In this document: positions 10,423 to 19,600 of the stretch, piece after piece
How positions within the stretch are numbered: the stretch's first letter is position 1
How the letters are laid out: each line of letters opens with the position of its first letter
Assembly (NCBI GenBank): GCA_964019695.1
Contig: CAXHUL010000547.1
Span: 344,407-408,406, forward strand
Direction of reading: 5' to 3'
DNA: 64,000 nt
Source: Loripinus fragilis
Lineage: Eukaryota; Mollusca; Bivalvia; Lucinida; Lucinidae
Notes under the pieces: generated by a model
What the model saw: the letters and a program-made list of their open reading frames with translations, nothing else
Told to the model about the DNA's origin: nothing
The model's database searches: none
Position numbers and translations under genes: made by a program

Positions 10423-13400
10423 ATGTCTGACAGAATGTTGAACGCCAACACTGCAACTGCGGAGGAATTAAAGGGCATTCCAGGAGTCAATGACAAGATT
10501 GCACAACTCATCCTGCGGTTCAAAGAGATTTATGGAGTTGTCAGGAAAGAAGCACTCATTTTGGCTCTTCGGGGTGACATATCACCAGATGTTCTTGACC
10601 AGATAGATTTTTCATTACCTAGGATAGATGACCCATTTGACTTAGATTGCCTACCAGCAGTTCCTAAGACTAAATTATGGGAAAAGCCGATGGTGTCGTT
10701 CAATAAACAACAAATGGCTTCAAGACGGTCATCAACACATGAATCAAGGTCAAGGTCACCAGAATCAAAAGATAACCTTTTAGAATTCTATGAAAAGATG
10801 TCAACACCAGTTGAAAAGACTCTGGCATTGCTCAAGAAAGAATTCTCTGATAATGATGGGCTGCATTCTTCTAGAACCAGTCACACTTCTCCAGTAAATA
10901 AAAAAGGTGATAAAAGGCAGTTGTTAGGAAGCAGACAGACACACACAAGTAATGATCGGACAATATGTGGGTCTAAGAGTACAGGTGGTCCAAGTGCAAG
11001 TTCCAAAGTCAAGTCGAAGCTATCTACAGCAAGAGACTCAAGGTCCAGGTGCTCTTCAGGGTCAAGGTCTCCTGACTCTCACAGGTCAGCAATAAAGCAG
11101 AAGACAACCAAGACAAGAAAATCTTCAGAGTCCAGGTCAAGATCTCCTAGTTCTAAGAAAGTAGTCAGACAACAGAAGAAAATCAAAACAAGATATTCTT
11201 CAAGGTCAAGTGGACGAAAGTCAAGGCTAAACAGAAGCTACTCAAGATCATCATCACGGTCAAAGTCGAGATCTGGACATCATTTGAAAAGATCTTACAG
11301 AAAGGTTGAAAAGAAAAAAAGAAGTTCTTCAAGGTCAGGTTCGAGGTCAAGTTCAGAGAGGCACCATTCAAGGAAAAGTAAAAAGTCTCACAAAAGGTCT
11401 CAATCAGATTTAATTTCAAGGTCACCATCACAGTCAGTTTTACGAGGTTCAACATCGAGAACAGCACATCATTCCAAAAGAAAGGTGGTGAGGAAGAACA
11501 GAAAGTCAAGGTCAGACTCAAGGTCAACACGACATTCAAGGAAATCCGTTTTGAAACATGGGAAGACTCATAGACGGTCAAGGTCAACTTCTACATCATC
11601 GTCAAGATCCAGTTCGAGGTCATTAAGTTCACATTCAAGATCTCATAAGGGACACACAAGAAATCAGAAAATGAAACACAGTAACAGGCACAAGAAGATA
11701 CATAATTCTTCCAGTTCAAGGTCTAGTTCGAGTTCTCGATCTCCTTCAAGTTCAAGGTCACATCGGACCAAAAGGTCAAAATCTCGGAAGTCAAAAAGGT
11801 CATCCAGTTCAAGTTCTCAGTCTCCTTCAAAGTCAAGGTCACACCGAACCAAAAGGTCAAAGTCGAGGAAATCGAAAAGATCATCAAGTTCATCTCATTC
11901 AAGGTCAAGGTCATATGGTAGGAAGAAGACAAGGTCACACAAGTCAAGATGGTCAAAGAGACAGGCTTCTTCATCTTCAGATTCTGATGTTTCTGACCAT
12001 GATCGACATGGGAATCCTCGAAAGCATCCTAAAGCTCTGAGATTTGACGGGAAAACAAAATGGTTATCTTTCAAAAAGAAGTTTAATAGCTATCGGATAG
12101 TTATGAAGTGGTCTGAGACAGAAAGTAAAGACTATCTGATGTGGAGTCTGGAAGGTAAAGCACTTGATTTCCTCACCATAAACTCTGACATTGAAAGGTA
12201 TTCGTTTCGGAGAATTGTTAAAAAACTAGAGGCCAGATTTGGTGTCAAGGAGTTGACGGAAACATCTAAAGTAAAGTTTCAGCAGGCAAGTCAGAGGCCA
12301 GATGAATCACTGGAGGATTGGGCGGATCGTGTTATGACTTTGGCGACACCAGCATTTGTTGACTTACCAGAAGACCATTTAAAACAAGAGGCCATTGCTA
12401 AGTTTAGCCAGGGTTGCTGTGATAAAGATGCAGGAAAGCATGCTTGTCTTGAGCATCCATCAACAATGGAGGAAGCTTTGAATTTGGTTAAACATCATCA
12501 GTATATTTCACAAGCAGTGGATGGTAAACAGTCGAAAAAAGGAAATGATGTTTCAGTTAATGCTGTGCAGTCAACATCAGAAGATAGGATTACACAGCTC
12601 ATCGCTTCAGCTTTAGAGGAGTTTGCGAATAAACTTCAAGTCAGTCAGCAACCATATCACCAACTGTCAGTAAACAAAACACAGCAAAGTGCGGATGAAA
12701 AATGGAAATCATCAGTGCAGTGCTTCTTCTGTAAGAATTTTGGACATTTGAAAAGAGAATGTAGAGTTTACCAGTCTTGGCTTCAGAAGCAACAGTCTAA
12801 AGCTGATAATTTAAGTGACCAGGGACAAGGTAAAGAGAGCACATATGATACATTTCAAATAGGGAAAGTTAGTCTATTGAAGAGAAAGAATATAGAACCT
12901 CAGCACTCAAAAGAAAGTAAAGTTATTGAAAGGGTGTCTTGCTCTAAATATACAACAGATTCAGACAGTATGGCTCCCAAACCCACTGGGACTAACAGCA
13001 AATCAAGGCTGAAAAAGAGATCACAAGCAAAGAATGTTGCAGTTGACAGTGGTACTTCTAGTACCAAAACAGATCAGAAGTTCCAGGACGGGAATCTTCA
13101 AGATGGTACTTCTAGTACCAAAACAGAACAGAAGTTCCAGGATGGGAATCTTCAAGATGGTACTTCTAGTACCAAAACAGATCAGAAGTTCCAGGACTGG
13201 AATCTTCAAGGTGGTACTTCTAGTACCAAAACAGAGCAGAAGTTCCAGAACAGGAATCTTCAAGATGGTACTTCTAGTACCAAAACAGAACAGAAGTTCC
13301 AGGACAGGAATCTTCAAGATGGTACTTCTAGTACCAAAACAGATAAGAAGTTCCAGGACGGGAATCTTCAAGGTGGTACTTCTATTACCAAAACAGATCA

Positions 13401-15444
13401 GAAGTTCCAGGACGGGAATCTTCAAGATGGTACCTCTAGTACCAAAACAGATCAGAAGTTCCAGAACAGGAATCTTCAAGGTGGTACTTTTAGTACCAAA
13501 ACAGAGCAGAAGTTCCAGAACAGGAATCTTCAAGATGGTACTTCTAGTACCAAAACAGAACAGAAGTTCCAGGACAGGAATCTTCAAGATGGTACTTCTA
13601 GTACCAAAACAGATCAGAAGTTCCAGGACGGGAATCTTCAAGGTGGTACTTCTAGTACCAAAACAGAGCAGAAGTTCCAGAACAGGAATCTTCAAGATGG
13701 TACTTCTAGTACCAAAACAGAACAGAAGTTCCAGGACAGGAATCATCAAGGTGGTACATCTTGTACCAAAACAGATCAGAAGTTCCAGGACGGGAATCTT
13801 CGAGGTGGTACTTCCAGTACCAAAACAGATCAGAAGTTCCAGGACAGGAATCTTCAAGGTGGTACATTTTGTACCAAAACAGATCAGATGTTCCAGGACG
13901 GGAATCTTCAAGTTGGTACTTCTAGTACCAAAACAGATCAGAAGTTCCAGGATGGGAATCTTCAAGGTGGTACTTCTAGTACCAAAACAGATCAGAAGTT
14001 CCAGGACGGGAATCTTCAAGATGGTACTTCTAGTACCAAAACAGATCAGAAGTTCCAGGACAGGAATCTTCAAGGTGGTACATTTTGTACCAAAAAAGAT
14101 CAGAAGTTCCAGGACAGGAATCTTCAAGGTGGTACATTTTGTACCAAAACAGATCAGAAGTTCCAGGACAGGAATCTTCAAGGTGGTACATTTTGTACCA
14201 AAACAGATCAGAAGTTCCAGGACAGGAATCTTCAAGGTGGTACATTTTGTACCAAAACAGATCAGAAGTTCCAGGATGGGAATCTTCAAGGTGGTACTTC
14301 TAGTAACAAAACAGATCAGATGTTCCAGGACGGGAATCTTCAAGGTGGTACTTCTAGTACCAAAACAGATCAGATGTTCCAGGACGGGAATCTTCAAGGT
14401 GGTACTTCTAGTACCAAAACAGATCAGAAGTTCCAGGATGGTACTTCTAGTACCAAAACCGACGGGAATCTTCAAGATGGCACTTCTAGTGCCAAAACAG
14501 TTCCGAAGTTCCAGGATGGTACTTCTAGTACCAAAACAGACGGGAATCTTCAAGATGGCACTTCTAGTGCCAAAACAGTTCCGAAGTTCCAGGATGGTAC
14601 TTCTAGTACCAAAACAGACGGGAATCTTCAAGATGGTACTTCTAGTGCCAAAATAGTTCCCAAGTTCCAGGATGGTACTTCTAGTACCAAAACAGACGGG
14701 AATCTTCAAGATGGCACTTCTAGTGTCAAAACAGTTCCGAAGTTCCAGGATGGTACTTCTAGTGCCAAAACAGTTCCGAAGTTCCAGGATGGTACTTCTA
14801 GTACCAGAACAGACAAGAAACTTCAAGATGGCACTTCTAGTGCCAAGACAGTTAGAAATTTTCAAGATGAAACTTATTGTACCAAGACAGATGGAGAATT
14901 TCTAAAATACAAAAGGGAAGAAAGTGTATATATTCATCAGGTGCGAGCTGGTTCTTCTTTTGTACAGTTGAAGGTGGGAAGCATAGATATTAATGCAAGA
15001 ATTGATTCGGGTGCGGAAATCACTATTCTGTCATCAAAGATATATGAAAAATTAAATAATGCTCCAGCAAAAGTCAAAGAGGTTGGCTTACAAATGGCAG
15101 ACAAGGATACAGTGATGAAAGGTTTTATCATCCAGCCATTAAAGATGAAATTGGGTAACCAGTGTTTTAGTGAAAGAGTATATGTTGCGACTATTGGTGA
15201 TGATATGCTTTTGGGGCATGATCTTTTACATCATCTTGGTGTGTGTTTAGACATGCGAACAGACACACTGATTCTCAATGAAGAACAAATTCCGGTTACC
15301 ACCAATTTTAATAACAACACACTGACAGTAGCAAGAGTGTCCGTAAAACACAAAGTAAGGCTCCCACCAAATACCAGAAGCAGAAAACAGCATCAAAGCA
15401 TTGGTTGGGCTTCTAGCTCGTCAATGTTCCATCGTCAGAAGTAG
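10423..15444 (+). CDS. Gag-protease polyprotein with HhH, RS and repeat domains (1,673 aa)
   Basis: I place the start at ATG 10423; a frame seven codons longer would need TTG, and a stop lies at 10378. Residues about 6-60 read as a ComEA-like helix-hairpin-helix (NANTATAEELKGIPGV). Residues about 100-522 are Arg/Ser-rich with many SRS and SRSRS runs. About 530-703 is a Ty3-type Gag domain (FDGKTKWLSFKKKF, ESLEDWADRV). A CCHC knuckle (CFFCKNFGHLKREC) starts at residue 767. About 876-1494 holds some 38 tandem repeats of 18 then 13 residues. The aspartic protease follows with DSGA at 1528-1531 and LLGHDLL near 1596. The frame continues about 70 residues into a linker and stops; nothing resembling RT follows. 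It would form particles and cleave itself. The N-terminal HhH and RS domains are unusual for Gag; nucleic-acid and splicing-factor contacts are guesses. Confidence 0.9.
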   Translation: MSDRMLNANTATAEELKGIPGVNDKIAQLILRFKEIYGVVRKEALILALRGDISPDVLDQIDFSLPRIDDPFDLDCLPAVPKTKLWEKPMVSFNKQQMASRRSSTHESRSRSPESKDNLLEFYEKMSTPVEKTLALLKKEFSDNDGLHSSRTSHTSPVNKKGDKRQLLGSRQTHTSNDRTICGSKSTGGPSASSKVKSKLSTARDSRSRCSSGSRSPDSHRSAIKQKTTKTRKSSESRSRSPSSKKVVRQQKKIKTRYSSRSSGRKSRLNRSYSRSSSRSKSRSGHHLKRSYRKVEKKKRSSSRSGSRSSSERHHSRKSKKSHKRSQSDLISRSPSQSVLRGSTSRTAHHSKRKVVRKNRKSRSDSRSTRHSRKSVLKHGKTHRRSRSTSTSSSRSSSRSLSSHSRSHKGHTRNQKMKHSNRHKKIHNSSSSRSSSSSRSPSSSRSHRTKRSKSRKSKRSSSSSSQSPSKSRSHRTKRSKSRKSKRSSSSSHSRSRSYGRKKTRSHKSRWSKRQASSSSDSDVSDHDRHGNPRKHPKALRFDGKTKWLSFKKKFNSYRIVMKWSETESKDYLMWSLEGKALDFLTINSDIERYSFRRIVKKLEARFGVKELTETSKVKFQQASQRPDESLEDWADRVMTLATPAFVDLPEDHLKQEAIAKFSQGCCDKDAGKHACLEHPSTMEEALNLVKHHQYISQAVDGKQSKKGNDVSVNAVQSTSEDRITQLIASALEEFANKLQVSQQPYHQLSVNKTQQSADEKWKSSVQCFFCKNFGHLKRECRVYQSWLQKQQSKADNLSDQGQGKESTYDTFQIGKVSLLKRKNIEPQHSKESKVIERVSCSKYTTDSDSMAPKPTGTNSKSRLKKRSQAKNVAVDSGTSSTKTDQKFQDGNLQDGTSSTKTEQKFQDGNLQDGTSSTKTDQKFQDWNLQGGTSSTKTEQKFQNRNLQDGTSSTKTEQKFQDRNLQDGTSSTKTDKKFQDGNLQGGTSITKTDQKFQDGNLQDGTSSTKTDQKFQNRNLQGGTFSTKTEQKFQNRNLQDGTSSTKTEQKFQDRNLQDGTSSTKTDQKFQDGNLQGGTSSTKTEQKFQNRNLQDGTSSTKTEQKFQDRNHQGGTSCTKTDQKFQDGNLRGGTSSTKTDQKFQDRNLQGGTFCTKTDQMFQDGNLQVGTSSTKTDQKFQDGNLQGGTSSTKTDQKFQDGNLQDGTSSTKTDQKFQDRNLQGGTFCTKKDQKFQDRNLQGGTFCTKTDQKFQDRNLQGGTFCTKTDQKFQDRNLQGGTFCTKTDQKFQDGNLQGGTSSNKTDQMFQDGNLQGGTSSTKTDQMFQDGNLQGGTSSTKTDQKFQDGTSSTKTDGNLQDGTSSAKTVPKFQDGTSSTKTDGNLQDGTSSAKTVPKFQDGTSSTKTDGNLQDGTSSAKIVPKFQDGTSSTKTDGNLQDGTSSVKTVPKFQDGTSSAKTVPKFQDGTSSTRTDKKLQDGTSSAKTVRNFQDETYCTKTDGEFLKYKREESVYIHQVRAGSSFVQLKVGSIDINARIDSGAEITILSSKIYEKLNNAPAKVKEVGLQMADKDTVMKGFIIQPLKMKLGNQCFSERVYVATIGDDMLLGHDLLHHLGVCLDMRTDTLILNEEQIPVTTNFNNNTLTVARVSVKHKVRLPPNTRSRKQHQSIGWASSSSMFHRQK
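13048..14436 (+). repeat. 54-bp coding tandem repeat, about 26 copies
   Basis: There are twenty-five full 18-codon units and one of 13 codons; the consensus protein is DGTSSTKTDQKFQDGNLQ. Every unit carries a nucleotide inverted repeat, usually GGTACT-TCT-AGTACC. Six units (starting at 13753, 13861, 14077, 14131, 14185, 14239) instead have GGTACA-TTT/TCT-TGTACC, a paired change that turns TSST into TFCT or TSCT. Mismatched arms occur only at 13375, 13429 and 14293. The period is a multiple of three and lacks stops in several frames, so long false frames run on both strands. Confidence 0.95.
14437..14904 (+). repeat. 39-bp coding tandem repeat, 12 copies
   Basis: The shorter form of the repeat alternates DGTSSTKTDGNLQ with DGTSSAKTVPKFQ. 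The hairpin persists. Units at 14479, 14557 and 14830 read GGCACT-TCT-AGTGCC, a second paired change (T-A to C-G) relative to GGTACT-TCT-AGTACC. Units at 14635, 14713 and 14752 have single G-T pairs. Only the last unit (14869) has lost the structure. Confidence 0.93.
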
Positions 15445-16095
15445 AAACCAGCATCAAGACATCGGAAGGACTTCTAGTTCTCCAATGTTACAACTTCAGG
15501 CAGAATTTCCAGTATCCAGACATTGGACGGATTTCTAGTCCTCCAGTGTAACAGCTTCAGAAAGAATTCTCAGCATCCAAACATCCAGCATCCAGACATT
15601 GGAAGGATTTCTAGTCCTCCAGTGTAACAGCTTCAGAAAGAATTATCAGCATCCAAACATCCAGCATCCAGACATTGGAAGGCTTTCTAGTCCTCCAGTG
15701 TACAGCTTCAGAAAGAATTCCTAGTATCCAGACATTGGACGGATTTCTAGTCCTCCAGTGTACAGCTTCAGAAAGAATTCTCAGCATCCGAACATCCAGC
15801 ATCCCGACATTGGAAGGATTTCTAGTCCTCCAGTGTACAGCCTCAGAAAGAATTCCTAGTATCCAGACATTGGACGGATTTCTAGTCCTCCAGTGTACAG
15901 CTTCAGAAAGAATTCTCAGCATCCAAACATCCAGCATCCCGACATTGGAAGGATTTCTAGTCCTCCAGTGTACAGCCTCAGAAAGAATTCCTAGTATCCA
16001 GACATTGGACGGATTTCTAGTCCTCCAGTGTACAGCTTCAGAAAGAATTCCCAGCATCAAGATATTAGAAAGACTTCTAGATCTCCAGTGTTCTA
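15383..16095 (+). repeat. 3' noncoding array of TTCTAG hairpins in place of pol
   Basis: Tandem units of about 65-76 bp, partly arranged as pairs of about 140 bp, follow the protease linker. The core is CATTGGAAGGATT-TCT-AGTCCTCCAGTG or the GGACGGATT form, which folds into about 12 pairs with one bulge and G-T pairs around a TCT loop. Variants keep pairing: GGGCT-TCT-AGCTC at 15408, GGACT-TCT-AGTTC at 15469. Between hairpins lie CAGCTTCAGAAAGAATTC and CCAGCATCC spacers. The array begins inside the last codons of the Gag-protease frame. Confidence 0.85.
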
Positions 16096-16421
16096 CCAGC
16101 TATCACAGAAATTATGATAAGAAGCATGCTAATGTTCTGCCATGATGATGATATATACGATTGAGAAAATGATCCAGAGATCAACAGTTTTCCATGAGAA
16201 CAGTCATGTTGGCTGTTCTCATGCCAGCGAAGAACCTTTGATTAGAAGTAAATTCTTGTGGGCTTCTAGCTCACGTAAAGTTATCAACAGTTCTTCAAGA
16301 GAGCGGACATATTGTCTGTTCACAGTTACCGATGAATCTATGGTCTAACAAGGAAACTTCAGGGGGCTTATATGTATGGCAGCCTATGGTTCTCTACCGT
16401 GGATGAGGCCCTTTATCATAT
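16096..16421 (+). other. 3' untranslated region of the LTR element with two hairpins
   Basis: The unique 3' sequence holds a perfect 11-bp inverted repeat (CATGAGAACAG 16193-16203, CTGTTCTCATG 16213-16223, 9-nt loop) and another TCT-loop hairpin (GTGGGCT-TCT-AGCTCAC, 16258-16274, one G-T pair). I see no coding sequence. Confidence 0.7.
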
Positions 16422-16433
16422 GGTGAGGAAGAG
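16422..16433 (+). promoter_or_regulatory. Polypurine tract
   Basis: GGTGAGGAAGAG, purine except for one T, directly abuts the right LTR. It is the expected primer for plus-strand DNA synthesis. Confidence 0.75.
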
Positions 16434-16690
16434 TGTAGTGAAATGTCAGGTATCCTATTCCGGGATACAAAGGTAAGCTGGGGAGTTTGCACCAGAAGAG
16501 TCCGGCTTGAGGAGGGTTTAACCAATATAGAGGTAATCAAGCACACCTTGATACCGGTGCATTCAAAAAAAGCCTGTGAAAAGCGAGACAGCAGCTGAGC
16601 TGTAAGCAAGACTTTAGGTAGTAAGTTTCCTGTCCCCTCTTGCCGGTTTCTTCAAGGGTTCTTTGATAGATATAAAGTAAAGAATACAAT
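16434..16690 (+). repeat. 3' LTR, 257 bp
   Basis: It has the same boundaries (TGTAGTG...ATACAAT) and length as the left LTR, with no difference found on reading. It is followed by ACCGT, the second copy of the target duplication. Confidence 0.92.
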
Positions 16691-16695
16691 ACCGT
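16691..16695 (+). other. Target-site duplication, right copy (ACCGT)
   Basis: Matches 9494-9498 exactly and defines the insertion site. Confidence 0.9.
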
Positions 16696-19600
16696 TATGC
16701 TGTTATGGGCTGGACCCCCAATCACTAAATTGCTTTTGGGGCCCAGCTTGCTCCTGGCTAAAAATGTGTCTGTATCCCTGTTATCCAAGCACACCTTCAC
16801 TTATACTATGTTTAAATGCTTCGTGTCGGGGAAAAAATTCTCGTGTCTTATTTCAAGCCACCGTTGACTCAGTCTGCCAAAAAATGACCTGATATTCAGA
16901 CAGCACATGAATTCGTTATTTCAACAGTCTGCAAAAGCTAGGTCCCAGATAAAACAACCCGTGATTGCGTGAATCAACCGGTTTAACTTGTCGATGCTCA
17001 AAAGTCTTTTCAGATCTGGATACAAACCACTTGTTATCAAATTCTGTTGATTCAATGATCTAGGCATCTCTGACACTTCTACAACATTTTTTTCTGAAGC
17101 AGACGTCACTCTATCAGTATGACAGTCGTGTATGAAAGTAAGAAAACGGAAACTCGCCATATCTGCTAATAGTCCAGTCAATTTACTTGAAAATTTGACC
17201 AAACCTCAAACAAATTCCTTCAGAAAAGGTTTTTAGATTTTCATGATCTATAAGGTCCATAGATTAACTGTAAAAAAGTCCTAAAAAAATTCGCAGGCAA
17301 AATGCATTTTTTCAGGGGCCAAAAAAGGGGCCTTTCAAGCAAATATGTGAATAATGATATTTTTGGAATTGTTTCATTTCACTAGCAATATTCTTTTACA
17401 TTAACATTTTGAACTCAATTTCTTAAAATCTTTATTTGGCACACAATGTTAAAAAGCTACCAAAAGAAAAAAAAGCAAATATTTTCATCGCCAAATGCTT
17501 TTTTTGGGCAAAATCTGAAAAAATTAAAGAAAAAATGTCAAAAAATGAGTTTTGGATATTAATCATAAGCATGTGTAGGATATATCCTCAAAATGTATTA
17601 TCACATTTATTATAAACAAGATAGCAAGATGTGAAGTGAAGAAACCAACATAATTATACCATTTTAGGGTTGAAGGAGGGGCAGGCAGGGGGAGGAGGAA
17701 CACTGGCCCGAACGTTTGAACATAGTGAAAAAGAGATTTCTTAGCTTAAATATGTATTTATCAAACTTGTTTCACCTTTTCTTTAAATAGCTCAACAGCC
17801 TGTAGATGCAAATACAATGCTTAAATATGATACCTGAAAATGTATTCTGATAACTCGTAATAAAATGTTTTTTTAGTGTGCTTACTTGTTGTTTTAGTGG
17901 AAGGAAGGGGTTGGAAATCATGTAAAACTAGAGAAAACAAATTAAACTGTGGGCTAGATAGTAAAGTTGTCACACCCACTCACCCTAGTGATGCCGCAGA
18001 CATATTTATATCTTAAAGGGCAATCATTATGCGCAGAATAATTGATAATTACACTGTTAGTTCAAGCGACCCATAGCCTGTGATATACGTTACCCTATTG
18101 AAAGTGTCAAAAATAACTCCTGACAGTTTGGAGTATAACTCAAAATAGTTATATTAGACTTTATCTTTATTAAAAGTATGTATATATTCTATGTATTTAA
18201 CATTTTGGCTACAAATGTAGGCTTTTAGAAAATAAGTTTAGCTTCCATTTGTGTGGTGTACGTTACATATTTAACATTCCCTCTAAATAGTTCAATGTTG
18301 GTGTCATGTAAGTCATTTGTGTTTGCAAATAAATTTTGTAGCATTTTAACTATTTGTCAAATGAAGTGACAAGGTAAATAATTTGTTTTGTCTTATTTTT
18401 AAATAAAGTTTTGGGTTCTGTCATTATCAATGTATCTGTAATGAGCTGATCAGCACCCCTTACCCTAACAGACTATACCATTTATATGGCAAAACATTAC
18501 AACCAACTAGATGTTTGCATTTTATGCTGTATTTTCTGTAATTATGACTAAAATGCTACACAATCACAACACATTCACTTATTAATGTTGGGTAGAGGAC
18601 TTAATATAATAAAAAGACTTACGTTACATTGCGTATATAAAAAATCAGGACATGGAATTCCTGATCAAAATTGACTTTGGCCCTAGAGAGATCTGAAACA
18701 AAGTATTACTTTAAGGAGTAGTCATTACTGTGTTGAATTAAAGATGTTTTATCTGGTGAGGTTATGTTGTAATGACTATTACAATTCATTATCAAATAGT
18801 CAATATTACGTCTCCCTTTATGTGGATTTACAATGTCTTTACCCTGAAATGACCAGTGATTGTTTTTGCCATTGCTATTTTGGCAAGATCGTATCAAAAT
18901 TAAAAACATGAGTCATACAAAGTATTCTTACATTAGTATTAATGATTTTATTACCTATCTCTGTAACGTATGTAACAAATTGTCTTGTTATTGATTTCGA
19001 AAAAGCAACAGCTCCCTTGCCTAATCAACATAACCACCCCAACCCATCATAAGGAAATTTGCAATCGTATCCTACCTTAAATAGTGACTGTTGGTGTAGT
19101 AAAAAGAGATGTCATCTGCCTGTTTTTGATTGTATATATATAATTACTCTATTCAGCTTAGTATAAGTCATTTGATCGTTTGTGGTATATGTTAGCTATA
19201 AGCAGTTAGACAATTCCAATATTATACGGATGCCAATTGTCTAAAAATTTGACATCTAACTTACAACGGAAATTCTTAGAACCTGAGTTTGCTGTTTTAT
19301 GCAGCAACTAACACTGCCCCTGAATACGGTAATGCTGACTTATATTGCTAAGTAAAAACCTATACTCTTGTGATTTTTTGGGATATTTTAGCAAATGTCT
19401 TGACTAACAGAATTAATTGTCTTTTAGTAAAAACAATGTATTTGGTTTAATCTTTGATAAGTTGTACGCAATGAGTTTTTAAAGCTTCATCCACATGAAT
19501 CGAAAATACCATGCACAATTTTTGACAAATGAATTTGGATGGCAGTATATTTGAATCATCTAGATTTAATTAATTTCATGTAAGATTTTGTTTGTAAAAT

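Larger units (their letters stand above)
9499..16690 (+). mobile_element. Gag-protease LTR retrotransposon without pol, 7,192 bp
   Basis: This is a complete element: 257-bp LTRs at both ends, a 5-bp target duplication, a primer binding site two bases inside the left LTR, one long Gag-protease frame, a 3' noncoding hairpin array, a purine tract, and the right LTR. Reverse transcriptase, RNase H and integrase are absent; the coding frame stops soon after the protease and the pol region is replaced by short tandem repeats. The tRNA-Ser primer, the single Gag knuckle and the protease type place it near the Mag branch of Ty3 elements (inference). It must borrow RT and integrase from a relative. 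By eye the LTRs show no difference, so the insertion is recent. Confidence 0.93.

Noticed and set aside
11183..11587. 134-residue minus-strand open frame
   Set aside because: It is the complement of the Arg/Ser region; its composition mirrors SR codons and has no domain.
10740..11960. TCAAGGTCA nuclear-receptor sites in the Gag coding region
   Set aside because: TCA AGG TCA simply encodes Ser-Arg-Ser in the RS domain.
13021..14865. 614-residue minus-strand open frame and a 540-residue frame in another plus phase over the gag repeats
   Set aside because: The repeat periods (54 and 39 bp) are multiples of three and lack stops in several phases, so long frames arise automatically. Only the Gag phase connects to recognisable domains on both sides.
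15611..16145. Open frames of about 150 residues on both strands in the 3' array
   Set aside because: Products of the short tandem repeat, with no link to a domain and out of phase with the protease frame.
16921..17202. 93-residue minus-strand frame downstream of the LTR element
   Set aside because: Varied composition, but no recognised domain, splice context or neighbouring exon; length is within chance for this much DNA.
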